Source of the DNA: CAITQP01 sp964533145
GTDB taxonomy: Bacteria; Patescibacteriota; Minisyncoccia; Phycocordibacterales; UBA9973
Reading direction: 5' to 3'
DNA length: 19,373 bases
NCBI GenBank assembly: GCA_964533145.1
Contig: CAZHLG010000015.1
Location: forward strand, 1 to 19,373
Shown: positions 5,427 through 12,419 of the stretch, piece by piece
How positions within the stretch are numbered: position 1 is the stretch's first letter
How the letters are laid out: every line of letters begins with the position of its first letter
The notes under the pieces: model-generated
What the model saw: only the letters and a program-made list of their open reading frames with translations
Told to the model about the DNA's origin: nothing
Database searches by the model: none
Made by a program: the position numbers and the translations under genes

Positions 5427-6101
5427 ATGCGACTGCTCATAGTGGAAGACGATCTTGATTTCCAGCGCTTTCTCAAAAGCCGCCTCGAGGAAAAATGCTT
5501 CGCCGTGGACACGGCAAGCGACGGCGATGCCGGCCTCGACCGCGCACGGACAAGCGCGTACGACCTCATCGTGCTCGACTATTCCCTGCCCTCGCGGACG
5601 GGATACGATATCTGCGCCATGCTCCGGACGGAAGGCGTGCCGGTGCCCATCATCATGATCTCGGGCGCGAACGGCGTGTTCCATCGCGTCGACGGGCTCA
5701 ATATGGGCATCGACGACTACATGGTCAAGCCGTTCTATTTCGAAGAGCTCCACGCGCGCATCAACGCCGTGCTGCGGCGCCCGCGCACGATGCACGAACC
5801 CGAACTGTCCTTCGACGACCTGGTGCTCGACGTACGCCGACAGGAAGTGCGCCGCGGCTGCGCCGACGTCTATCTGACCAAAAAGGAATTCGCCATCCTC
5901 GAGTACCTGCTCCGGCACTGCGGCGCCGTCGTTTCGAAGACCGAGATCGTCGAGCATGTCTGGGACATGGACCTCGATCCGTTCTCGAATGCGCTCGAGA
6001 CGCACATGATGAACCTTCGCCGCAAGATCGACACGCCACGCAGGCGCAAGATCATGCACACTGTCTCGGGACGCGGGTACCGGCTCGGACACGCTCGGTA
6101 A
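5427..6101 (+). CDS. OmpR/PhoB-family response regulator (first of three)
   Basis: About 224 aa: a receiver domain followed by a winged-helix DNA-binding domain. The receiver has the acidic pair in LLIVEDD, the phospho-acceptor Asp in LIVLDYSLP, Ser in IIMISGAN, and the conserved Lys in MVKPF. The effector domain ends in the typical HTVSGRGYRL wing. The start at 5427 gives the canonical MRLLIVEDD opening and lies 6 nt after a weak GACAAT box; an in-frame ATG at 5400 would add nine residues. No histidine kinase is adjacent: upstream is the acidic peptide gene and downstream is convergent comF. The partner kinase must be elsewhere or shared. Confidence 0.88.
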   Translation: MRLLIVEDDLDFQRFLKSRLEEKCFAVDTASDGDAGLDRARTSAYDLIVLDYSLPSRTGYDICAMLRTEGVPVPIIMISGANGVFHRVDGLNMGIDDYMVKPFYFEELHARINAVLRRPRTMHEPELSFDDLVLDVRRQEVRRGCADVYLTKKEFAILEYLLRHCGAVVSKTEIVEHVWDMDLDPFSNALETHMMNLRRKIDTPRRRKIMHTVSGRGYRLGHAR

Positions 6102-6291
6102 CCCGGCGCGCGCATGCGGTGCGAGTTATGCAGCCGTCTTGATCGTTTCTTTATCGCCGCTCGATATGCTCTCCGTGAGCCGCGTAGTCGGGCGGCGGAT
6201 CGCTTTTCGGAAACACACATGCACACACGCTCCGGCGAGCCGTAAGGCTCGCACTACCACAACACGGACCATGGACAATGCCGGACCTGCC

Positions 6292-6339
6292 GGCCGCGAT
6301 ACAGAGAAGCTCGCGGCCTGCAGCCGGTATTTGTTTTTT
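6292..6339 (+). terminator. Possible terminator between convergent genes
   Basis: GGCCGCGA (6292-6299) pairs with TCGCGGCC (6311-6318), and a T-rich tract lies at 6329-6339. The T-run begins about 11 nt after the stem, although an outer CCGGC/GCCGG pairing could bring it closer. It would end transcripts from the response regulator gene. The rest of the gap 6102-6337 holds only a 7-bp hairpin (GCGAGCC-GTAA-GGCTCGC, 6235-6252) and no convincing gene. Confidence 0.35.
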
Positions 6340-7012
6340 AGTGTGCGACCACGATGGCCCGGATATCCGAAAATCCCGCACGAGCGAGCGCCTGCGCCGC
6401 TGCGGCAAGCGTTGCGCCGGTCGTGACGACATCGTCGATCAGTACGACCGTTTCTCCTGCGCATGCCCGTCCGGGAATCACGGCAAAGCAATCTTCGAGA
6501 CGGGAAAGGCGTTCGGCCCTGGTGCGGATGCCCGCCTGAGCTTCTGTCTCCCGGGTTTTGACCAACAGTCGCGTATCGAGAGAAACGGCAATCGAAGACA
6601 TAGGGTTGTCGGAATGGACCGACGAACGTTCGGCAAGCGCGGCACGAGCAAGCAGTTCCGCCTGATTATACCCACGGCGGGCGCGGCGCTTAGGCGAAAG
6701 CGGCACCGGGACAAGCAGGACCGTTGTTCCGAGAAAATAGCCCTCTTCCCCGACCAGTTCCTCAAGAGCGCCGGCAAGTGCCGGCGCGAAACAGTCGGCG
6801 GCGCGCCGAACGCCTTTATATTTGAGCAGCCGTACGAGGGCGCTCACCCGGGGATCGGCGTACGCATAAAGAGCTGTGACCCAAGGCTGCGCACAGCCTG
6901 GCGCCGGAGCGAGGCTCGCACCGCACTCGCGGCACAAGAGCGAGCCGAGCGACGCGCAGCCGACGCACCTGTCCGGAAAAAGAAATGAGACGATCGATCG
7001 GAACACGGTCAT
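6338..7012 (-). CDS. comF: ComF-family phosphoribosyltransferase-like protein
   Basis: A 224-aa protein of the ComF/GntX family, tied to DNA uptake in competent bacteria although its chemistry is unclear. The N-terminal zinc-ribbon-like cysteines are in DRCVGCASLGSLLCRECG (C-x2-C and C-x2-C). The middle carries VPLSPKRRARRGYNQAELLA, diagnostic of ComF. The C-terminus has the phosphoribosyltransferase PRPP loop VVLIDDVVTTGATL. The true start is the ATG at 7012, giving MTVFRSIVSFLFPDRC; a longer frame extends upstream but lies inside the preceding gene. The start overlaps the stop of that gene (ATGA), so the two are translationally coupled. An insertion of about 20 residues follows ALAERSS. Confidence 0.87.
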   Translation of the reverse strand: MTVFRSIVSFLFPDRCVGCASLGSLLCRECGASLAPAPGCAQPWVTALYAYADPRVSALVRLLKYKGVRRAADCFAPALAGALEELVGEEGYFLGTTVLLVPVPLSPKRRARRGYNQAELLARAALAERSSVHSDNPMSSIAVSLDTRLLVKTRETEAQAGIRTRAERLSRLEDCFAVIPGRACAGETVVLIDDVVTTGATLAAAAQALARAGFSDIRAIVVAH

Positions 7013-7851
7013 GGACGCGGCGGAAAAGCGCGGCGGGAACGACTGAGAATGCCGAGACTGTTCCATGGCCTGACAGAAAAGACGGCGTCGAGAACCACGG
7101 CCGCAGCGCCAGCCGCAGCAAAACGCCCGACATCCGACCGGCGGAGCACGCCGCCTGCGGCAATGAGCGGCACGCCCAAGCGGGATCGGTTGAAGCGCGC
7201 TACCCATTCCACGGCGAGCGGCCGGAGATATTTTCCGAACACGGCGCGATGCTGACCGCCGTGCGACAGATCGCTCGACCCGAAAAAAACTCGCCGGGCA
7301 TCAGCCGGCACGGCAGAAAGAGGCATTGAGCCGTCCATAAGGACAGCGGCGCATCCTGCCTCGCGCGCAATATCAGCTGCGTCTTCCGGAGGAAGCGCGA
7401 GCGGCGTCTGTGCGACGACCGGTACGCCGAGAGATGCCGCGGCACGGAGGGTCGCGCGCGCATGCGCGCGACCCTCGCCTCCGGCATCTGCCCGGAGCGG
7501 AACCGCAACGATCCACGGAGCAACAGCGCCGTCCATCGCGCGGCCAAGCGCATCGATGCGGCGTTCAAAGACGCCGCTCTCCGACCCGACATCCGAATCA
7601 ACGACAACGATCAGCGGCGCCGTGTTTTTTGCGAAACGCCTCAGTGTCTGCAAAGAAACGGCGTGCATTTCCGGAAAACCAAGCACGACCCCCGCTCCAA
7701 GACGCCGCTCGATGGTTCCGCTTGGAGCAGCGGCGGAATCGGCAACGCGGACCACACGAGGCATCCTGCCCCAAAGGACGCGGGACAACCATCCGCGCGC
7801 AAAGCGTCCGTCGAGCACGGCACCGTCGCGCATGAACGCATCGATCGACAT
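7009..7851 (-). CDS. TIM-barrel protein resembling dihydroorotate dehydrogenase
   Basis: A 280-aa probable alpha/beta barrel. The C-terminal segment VPLIAAGGVLRRSDVGRFAAAGAAAVVLDAVF matches the FMN-phosphate-binding GG loop and following strand of dihydroorotate dehydrogenase-type barrels. An inner strand, LIVVVDSDVGSE, and APWIVAVPLRAD fit earlier barrel strands. The N-terminal substrate motifs of true dihydroorotate dehydrogenases are not evident, so it may be a divergent member with another substrate. It is coupled to comF by a 4-bp overlap, so a phosphoribosyltransferase-like and a pyrimidine-pathway-like protein are co-expressed. Extended -10 TGgTAGCAT (complement of 7862-7870) lies 10 nt before the ATG. 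A perfect 13-bp hairpin (7447-7476) lies inside the gene, encoding GEGRAHARAT. Confidence 0.6.
   Translation of the reverse strand: MSIDAFMRDGAVLDGRFARGWLSRVLWGRMPRVVRVADSAAAPSGTIERRLGAGVVLGFPEMHAVSLQTLRRFAKNTAPLIVVVDSDVGSESGVFERRIDALGRAMDGAVAPWIVAVPLRADAGGEGRAHARATLRAAASLGVPVVAQTPLALPPEDAADIAREAGCAAVLMDGSMPLSAVPADARRVFFGSSDLSHGGQHRAVFGKYLRPLAVEWVARFNRSRLGVPLIAAGGVLRRSDVGRFAAAGAAAVVLDAVFSVRPWNSLGILSRSRRAFPPRP
7447..7476. repeat. Perfect 13-bp inverted repeat inside the TIM-barrel gene
   Basis: Left arm 7447-7459, loop GCAT (7460-7463), right arm 7464-7476. It is in frame, with no T-run on either strand. Confidence 0.85.
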
Positions 7852-7986
7852 ATCTCATTGCATGCTACCATGGTCCGCAATGCTGAAAAAGCCTTGCAAA
7901 TAAAGAATCCATAAAGAGGCATATTGCTCCAGTCACAAACAAGGCATATGCTGCGTTTGTCACAAAAGGACACCCCGGACGTATGT

Positions 7987-8547
7987 ATGGAAAACAAAAA
8001 TGACGCGCGGCGCCACGATGACGCACATTCAGAAGATGAGACGGCCCAGCTCGGCGAAAAGCTGTATGTTTCCCATTACACGCCCCTGTACCGCTATCTG
8101 TTCTTCCGCCTGCGCAACAAGCGCGACGCCGAGGATCTTGCCCAGACGGTGTTCGTCAAAGCATTCGCCTCGCTCAAGCAAGGCATCTGGGACGGAGCCG
8201 GCGACATACATTATCTGTTCACCATCGCCCGAAACACGCTCATTGACCACTTCCGCCGATCGAAGCACGCGCCGATCACGTCGGACGAGCTCATCGAAAG
8301 CACTGCGGACTCGGTCACGACGAACGCCCCCGTGGAGGAGCGGGAGCACCGCGAACTCATCGCAGCCGGCATTGGCAAGCTCAGACCAGCGGAAGCAGAG
8401 GCCGTCACGCTCCGATATCTCTCAGACATGGAGTACTCGGATGTCGCGCGGATCATGGGAAAACGCGAAGACGCCGTCCGCCAACTGGTGCACCGCGGAC
8501 TGCGGTCGCTCCGCGAACATCTCGAAAAAGACGGATTATTAGACTAA
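7987..8547 (+). CDS. ECF-type RNA polymerase sigma factor
   Basis: About 186 aa. The sigma region 2 segment is YTPLYRYLFFRLRNKRDAEDLAQTVFVKAFASL, followed by IHYLFTIARNTLIDHFRR. The region 4 segment is LRPAEAEAVTLRYLSDMEYSDVARIMGKREDAVRQLVHRGLRSLRE, a helix-turn-helix that would bind the -35 of target promoters. The start was set at the ATG at 7987 (MENKNDARRHDDAHSE); an in-frame ATG at 7924 adds a 21-residue stretch unlike the family. A small gene follows 18 bp downstream and may encode a regulator of this sigma factor. No standard transmembrane anti-sigma gene is visible. Confidence 0.88.
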   Translation: MENKNDARRHDDAHSEDETAQLGEKLYVSHYTPLYRYLFFRLRNKRDAEDLAQTVFVKAFASLKQGIWDGAGDIHYLFTIARNTLIDHFRRSKHAPITSDELIESTADSVTTNAPVEEREHRELIAAGIGKLRPAEAEAVTLRYLSDMEYSDVARIMGKREDAVRQLVHRGLRSLREHLEKDGLLD

Positions 8548-8565
8548 CAGCACCAGCATCGATTC

Positions 8566-8871
8566 ATGCCAATCCATCACGCAAAGATCATCCGCGCGCT
8601 CCAGGAAGCACGCGACGCCACCGTACCGCCCCGCGAAGGGTTCAACGAGGCACTGCGGGCGATACAGCCATACCGCGAATATCTCGAGAACGAACAAGCG
8701 GACCAGCGCCTCTTCTCATTCTCGGATATCACCGACCGCATCGACTCCGGCATCCGATCGATGGAAGTGCTCGCGGGCGAAGGCATCACGCTGATGTTCT
8801 CCTATGTGCGCTCGACAGGCCGGTATATCGTCAATTTCTGCCAGAAGACACTCAATGTTTTTGACGACTAG
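8566..8871 (+). CDS. Hypothetical protein downstream of the ECF sigma gene (101 aa)
   Basis: Not recognised. It is mainly helical and charged, starting MPIHHAKIIRALQEARDATV, with FNEALRAIQPYREYLENEQ in the middle. A mildly hydrophobic C-terminal stretch (GITLMFSYVRSTGRYIVNFC) is too polar to be a confident membrane helix. It lies 18 bp after the sigma factor and is surely co-transcribed with it. That position is typical of anti-sigma factors, and the N-terminal helices could suit that role, but it lacks the HxxxCxxC zinc motif and a clear membrane anchor of common ones. Confidence 0.72.
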   Translation: MPIHHAKIIRALQEARDATVPPREGFNEALRAIQPYREYLENEQADQRLFSFSDITDRIDSGIRSMEVLAGEGITLMFSYVRSTGRYIVNFCQKTLNVFDD

Positions 8872-8882
8872 CCGCCCGGACA

Positions 8883-8891
8883 TGCTACACT
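8883..8891 (+). promoter_or_regulatory. Extended -10 promoter, leaderless type
   Basis: TG-C-TACACT, followed by exactly 6 nt and the ATG at 8898. The predicted transcript starts at or next to the start codon. Confidence 0.6.
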
Positions 8892-8897
8892 ACATGC

Positions 8898-9371
8898 ATG
8901 GCACGCACGGCGGAACCGCGCATCTCATGGAAAGTCGAAGAGTACGCGCATAAAGAAAAAGGCCCGGATTGGTTCTGGGCGCTCGGCGTGGTCGCGATCG
9001 CCGGCGCGGCGATCGCCGTCATACGGCACAATTATCTCTTCGCTGTCTTCATAGCTCTTTCCGCAGTCATTCTCGGATACTATGCCGCACGGCGGCCGGA
9101 GATCATCGACGTTGCCGTCTCGGACGACGGCATATCCGTCCGCGGCTACCTGTATCCGTTTGCCGCGCTCAAAGGCTTCGCGGTGGAAGAAAACCCTTCC
9201 GGCAACAGACTCATCGTTGAAAGCAGCCGCATCCTGATGCCCGTCTTTTCCATACCGCTTCCGGGAGCCCTTGATGCCGACGGACTCACCGCCCTGCTTA
9301 AGACCCGCATCCCCGAAAAACCGCTCAAGGAAAAAGCCGTCCACGGCATCCTTGACCGTCTCGGATTTTAA
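8898..9371 (+). CDS. Two-TM membrane protein with C-terminal beta domain
   Basis: A 157-aa conserved-looking hypothetical protein. The N-terminus ISWKVEEYAHKEKGPDWFW leads into two transmembrane helices (about residues 28-42 and 47-63). A beta-rich cytoplasmic domain follows (EIIDVAVSDDGISVRGYLYPFAALKGFAVEE and on), resembling small bacterial PH-like domains, and the C-terminus is ILDRLGF. From memory this layout is common among Parcubacteria hypothetical proteins. The ATG at 8898 sits 6 nt after an extended -10. A strong hairpin terminator overlaps the stop codon. A 9-bp hairpin (8994-9016) lies in the first TM region and probably reflects GC-rich Ala/Ile coding. Confidence 0.75.
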   Translation: MARTAEPRISWKVEEYAHKEKGPDWFWALGVVAIAGAAIAVIRHNYLFAVFIALSAVILGYYAARRPEIIDVAVSDDGISVRGYLYPFAALKGFAVEENPSGNRLIVESSRILMPVFSIPLPGALDADGLTALLKTRIPEKPLKEKAVHGILDRLGF

Positions 9372-9397
9372 AATGCCGGCTCCTGAGCCGGCATTTT
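9370..9397 (+). terminator. Strong terminator, probably bidirectional
   Basis: A 12-bp perfect stem (9370-9381 with 9386-9397), loop CCTG, A-rich on one side and T-rich on the other. It works in both directions in principle; its main role is ending the transcript of the two-TM protein gene. Confidence 0.8.
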
Positions 9398-9401
9398 GCT
9401 A

Positions 9402-9499
9402 TGTTCGCGCGATTTCTTCCGCCCAGCGCCACAGGTGACCCCACTCCCGGCATCGCTTCGTCGGGTCTGCTTCGACGTCCGGATCGGTGAAATGAGTTT
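9402..9499 (-). pseudogene. Possible remnant of a Trp-rich protein C-terminus
   Basis: Read on the minus strand, this stretch encodes FTDPDVEADPTKRC and then REWGHLWRWAEEIART before a TAG stop. The Trp/Glu-rich composition looks like real protein. An in-frame stop lies just upstream and no ATG, GTG or TTG start is available, so it cannot be an intact gene as it stands. It may be a decayed gene tail or chance. The rest of 9398-9550 holds the promoter of the next gene. Confidence 0.25.
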
Positions 9500-9519
9500 A
9501 TCATTCGGTTAACTTTTCA

Positions 9520-9528
9520 TGCTACGAT
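9520..9528 (+). promoter_or_regulatory. Extended -10 promoter of the second response regulator
   Basis: TG-C-TACGAT, 22 nt before the ATG at 9551, so a short leader of about 15 nt is expected. TTAACTTTT (9509-9517) lies just upstream and recurs at 10248-10256 ahead of the kinase gene. Confidence 0.5.
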
Positions 9529-9550
9529 ACCAGCGTATCTTTCTCTGCGC

Positions 9551-10216
9551 ATGAAAATCCTCATCATCGAAGACGAGCCTGACATCGCCGCATTCCTCAA
9601 AAAGGGCCTTGAAGCCGAGCTCTGCATTGTCGAGACAGCACCGACCGGACACGCGGGCATCGAGCTTGCGCAGGCCAACATATTCGACGTCGTGGTCCTC
9701 GATTTTCACTTGCCCGACATGCGCGGCGATGCCATTTCGGCGGAGATCCGCAAATATAAACCCTCGGTGCCGATACTCGTCCTCTCCGTCGAGCGCAACA
9801 TGGACATCAAGGTCGACATGCTCTCAATCTGCGACGACTACGTCACGAAACCTTTTTCCCTGCGCGAACTCATCGTGCGGCTCCGTGCGCTGACCCGCCG
9901 CGGCGAAGTGCTGCACGGCGACGTGCTCGAAGCGGGCGGCCTGGTGCTCGATTCGCGCAAACATGCGGTCACGCTCTTCGGCCGCCCGATCCCCTTGCGC
10001 AACAAGGAATTCTCCCTGCTTGAGTATTTCATGCAGCATCGCGACATCGTGCTCTCCCGCGAGATGATCCTCGAGCACGTCTGGGACATGAACACGGACC
10101 CGTTCACCAACACGGTCGACACGCACGTCCGCCTCCTGCGCAAAAAACTCGAGACCAAGAAGCGCACATTCATCCACACGGTCCCGAAGCGCGGATACAG
10201 ATTCTCCGCTGCATAA
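9551..10216 (+). CDS. OmpR/PhoB-family response regulator (second of three)
   Basis: 221 aa, receiver plus winged-helix domain. The receiver has ILIIEDEPD, phospho-acceptor Asp51 in VVVLDFHLPD, LVLSVERN in the Thr/Ser position, and VTKPF with the conserved Lys. The effector domain carries LRNKEFSLLEYFM, EHVWDMNTDPFTNTVDTHVRLLRKKL and HTVPKRGYRF, the standard DNA-binding features. The histidine kinase gene begins 155 bp downstream on the same strand, after an AT-rich gap that probably holds its own promoter, so the pair may function together. The spacing is too large for tight coupling. Confidence 0.9.
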   Translation: MKILIIEDEPDIAAFLKKGLEAELCIVETAPTGHAGIELAQANIFDVVVLDFHLPDMRGDAISAEIRKYKPSVPILVLSVERNMDIKVDMLSICDDYVTKPFSLRELIVRLRALTRRGEVLHGDVLEAGGLVLDSRKHAVTLFGRPIPLRNKEFSLLEYFMQHRDIVLSREMILEHVWDMNTDPFTNTVDTHVRLLRKKLETKKRTFIHTVPKRGYRFSAA

Positions 10217-10371
10217 CGACATATATCCTTATACAGACAGGGATCACTTAACTTTTGCACGTCCACTTTTTATATATGATTTTAAAAAAATTCTTTAACT
10301 AACCAAACCACTCTATTAATCGTAAGACGACCAAGTATTCGCACTCACATAATCCTGTACTTTTCCGAAAA

Positions 10372-12369
10372 ATGACTATACTACTCGACAGAATGGCGCT
10401 CACAACACAGACGATCCTGGTCATGGCCGTCATGGCGACCGCCCTGTCCACAGGGGTGTTCGTCCTTTCCAAGAACCGCCGCAGCATCGTCCACCAGTCG
10501 TTCACGCTGCTGCTCGCCGGACTCGTGGTGACGATCGTCGGCTTCATCCTCCTGTCGCTCCAATATCCATTCGAGTATTTCGACAAGCCGATCCATTACG
10601 GCGGCATCATATTCCTGCTCGGCCTCCTGATATTTTCACAAGTGTTTCCGGACAGCGCGCATGTGCCTCGGGGACGCTGGCCGCTCTACCTGCCCCTCGG
10701 CGCGATTGCCGCGATCCTGCCCGCCAATCTCATAATCAGCGGCGCGCATTTCGACGCAGCAGGACATGTCGTCCCTGAGAACGGGCCGCTGATCATACCG
10801 TACATCCTCTGTTGGACGACATACGTGCTGCTGCCGTCTTTTTTCCTGATCCGCACCTATCGCCGCTCGACGGGCCGGCAGCGCATGCAGATACAGTATC
10901 TTTTCACCGGATTCGGACTGCTGCTGTCCTCGTTCCTCATCTGCAATCTCATCCTTCCCCTTTTCGGAATCACCAGCCTGTACTTCATGAGCGCGCTGGC
11001 CGCGGTCGTGCTTATCGTGCTCACCGCCTACGCCATCGTCCGGCACCAGCTGCTCGACATACGCCTGGTCGTGCAGCGAGGCCTCATCTACACGATCCTG
11101 CTCGTGATCGTGATCGGCGCCTATCTCGGCATCACTTCCGTCGCCGGCATGCTGTTCGCATCGCGCACCGACACCGGCGTCCTCTTTTCGGCCGGACTCA
11201 CGACGGTCATCGGCATATTCGGCGTACCGTTCCTCAAAGCCTATTTCCGCACCGTGACCGACCCGATCTTTTTCAAGGACACGTATGACTATGCCAGCGC
11301 GGCGCACACGCTTACGTCGATATTGTCAAAATCGCTCGACGAATCAGAGATAGTGTCGCAGTCCGAAGAAGCGCTGCGCTGCATATTCAAGGTCGCCGAG
11401 GTTCATTTTGCGTTCGACCAAGACGGGACGTCGCACGTCTCCGAACAGGAGCAGTCGCCCGGATTCGAGACGATCGCGATGCCGGTCACCTTCGACGGAA
11501 CCGCCATCGGCGCGATCCGGCTCGGCAAGAAGCGCTCGGGCGACAGGTACACGCGGCAGGATGCGCAGCTCTTCGCCACGTTCGCGTTCCAGGCGGCGAT
11601 CGCCATCGGCAAGGCTCGGCTGCACAAACAAGTGCAAGAATACAACCTGCACCTCGAAGAGCTCGTCGAAACGCGCACGACGGAGATCAAGCAGCTCCAA
11701 GAAGAGCAGAAGCGGCACATGATCGACATTTCGCATAATCTCCAGACACCGCTTGCCGTGATCAAGGGCGAGCTCGAACTGCTCGGCGAAGACTTCGCCG
11801 AAAGCGAACGCGGCCGTGCCGTCGGCGGATCGCTCGACCGCGTGAGCGGATTCATCCGGCAGCTTTTGCGCCTCGCGCGCATGGAAAAGCAGACCGGCGC
11901 CATCGAGCGCGTGCCCATCGACCTCGGCGCGCTGCTTTCGGAGCAAGCCGAGTATTTCGAGGCGATGGCCGAGAGCGGAGGCGCCGAGATCGCCGTTGCG
12001 ATCCCCGCGGAGCGCTTCGCGCTCCGCGGCAACAAGCGCCTCCTCGAAGAGCTGTTCACCAACCTTGTCGCGAACGCGCTGACGTACCGCGACCCCGAAC
12101 GGAGGGCCTCCGTGCGCATCACGCTCGCCCGCGACGATTCGGATGCCGTCATCTCCGTCGAAGACAACGGCGTCGGCATCGCGGCGGAAGACTTGCCGCG
12201 CATCTTCGAGCGTTTCTACCGCGCGCCCGGAACCGCGTACTCAGTGTCAGGCAGCGGTCTCGGACTGGCGATCGCAAAACAGATCGCCGAGACGCACGGC
12301 GGCTCGATCCAGGCCGCAAGCACCATCGGCCGCGGGACACAGATCACCGTACGGCTGCCGGTCGCGTAA
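10372..12369 (+). CDS. Large multi-TM histidine kinase with GAF-like domain
   Basis: 665 aa. The N-terminal 270 residues contain several transmembrane helices in a 7TM-type sensor arrangement. A GAF-like domain follows at about 315-425, then a short coiled coil (LEELVETRTTEIKQLQEEQK), a dimerisation/phospho-acceptor domain with His455 in ISHNLQTPLAVIKGELELL, and a HATPase domain (LFTNLVANALTY, VEDNGVGIA, GSGLGLAIAKQIAETHGG). The H-box is unusual: Asn456 follows His where most HisKA kinases have Glu, and Gln replaces Arg. The ATG at 10372 was taken; the ATG at 10393 (MALTTQ) is a good alternative because TATACT (10377-10382) lies 10 nt before it. It is followed after 50 bp by a third response regulator gene, so its partner could be either flanking regulator. 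Confidence 0.87.
   Translation: MTILLDRMALTTQTILVMAVMATALSTGVFVLSKNRRSIVHQSFTLLLAGLVVTIVGFILLSLQYPFEYFDKPIHYGGIIFLLGLLIFSQVFPDSAHVPRGRWPLYLPLGAIAAILPANLIISGAHFDAAGHVVPENGPLIIPYILCWTTYVLLPSFFLIRTYRRSTGRQRMQIQYLFTGFGLLLSSFLICNLILPLFGITSLYFMSALAAVVLIVLTAYAIVRHQLLDIRLVVQRGLIYTILLVIVIGAYLGITSVAGMLFASRTDTGVLFSAGLTTVIGIFGVPFLKAYFRTVTDPIFFKDTYDYASAAHTLTSILSKSLDESEIVSQSEEALRCIFKVAEVHFAFDQDGTSHVSEQEQSPGFETIAMPVTFDGTAIGAIRLGKKRSGDRYTRQDAQLFATFAFQAAIAIGKARLHKQVQEYNLHLEELVETRTTEIKQLQEEQKRHMIDISHNLQTPLAVIKGELELLGEDFAESERGRAVGGSLDRVSGFIRQLLRLARMEKQTGAIERVPIDLGALLSEQAEYFEAMAESGGAEIAVAIPAERFALRGNKRLLEELFTNLVANALTYRDPERRASVRITLARDDSDAVISVEDNGVGIAAEDLPRIFERFYRAPGTAYSVSGSGLGLAIAKQIAETHGGSIQAASTIGRGTQITVRLPVA
12005..12029. 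repeat. 11-bp inverted repeat inside the histidine kinase gene
   Basis: Left arm 12005-12015, loop TTC, right arm 12019-12029. It encodes PAERFALRG just before the N box, a region that is normal for the family, so it may simply reflect codon choice. Confidence 0.7.
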
Positions 12370-12380
12370 GATCCCGGCAT

Positions 12381-12413
12381 CTTCATATACGCTTCATATT
12401 CGCGCACTACACT
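12381..12413 (+). promoter_or_regulatory. Promoter with tandem response-regulator boxes
   Basis: CTTCATAT occurs at 12381-12388 and again at 12392-12399, an 11-bp period as in OmpR/PhoB-family operators. The second box ends 8 bp before the -10 TACACT (12408-12413), so the boxes overlap the -35 position. The ATG at 12420 follows the -10 by 6 nt. The layout suggests autoactivation by the regulator encoded immediately downstream. Confidence 0.6.
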
Positions 12414-12419
12414 TCTTGC

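Noticed and set aside
5334..6092. Minus-strand open frame of 252 codons opposite the first response regulator
   Set aside because: Translation is typical antisense of an OmpR-type gene; the same kind of shadow occurs opposite the other two regulators.
6102..6337. Possible gene or structured RNA in the gap after the first response regulator
   Set aside because: Open frames here run into comF in shadow frames, and only a 7-bp hairpin and a weak terminator are visible. No recognisable RNA family.
7013..7207. N-terminal extension of the comF frame to 7207
   Set aside because: The extension lies inside the TIM-barrel gene and reads as Arg/Cys-rich nonsense; the ATG at 7012 gives a standard ComF start with an ATGA overlap.
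10217..10371. AT-rich gap before the large kinase as an origin or attachment site
   Set aside because: No iterated DnaA-like boxes or flanking direct repeats are visible; more likely a promoter region.
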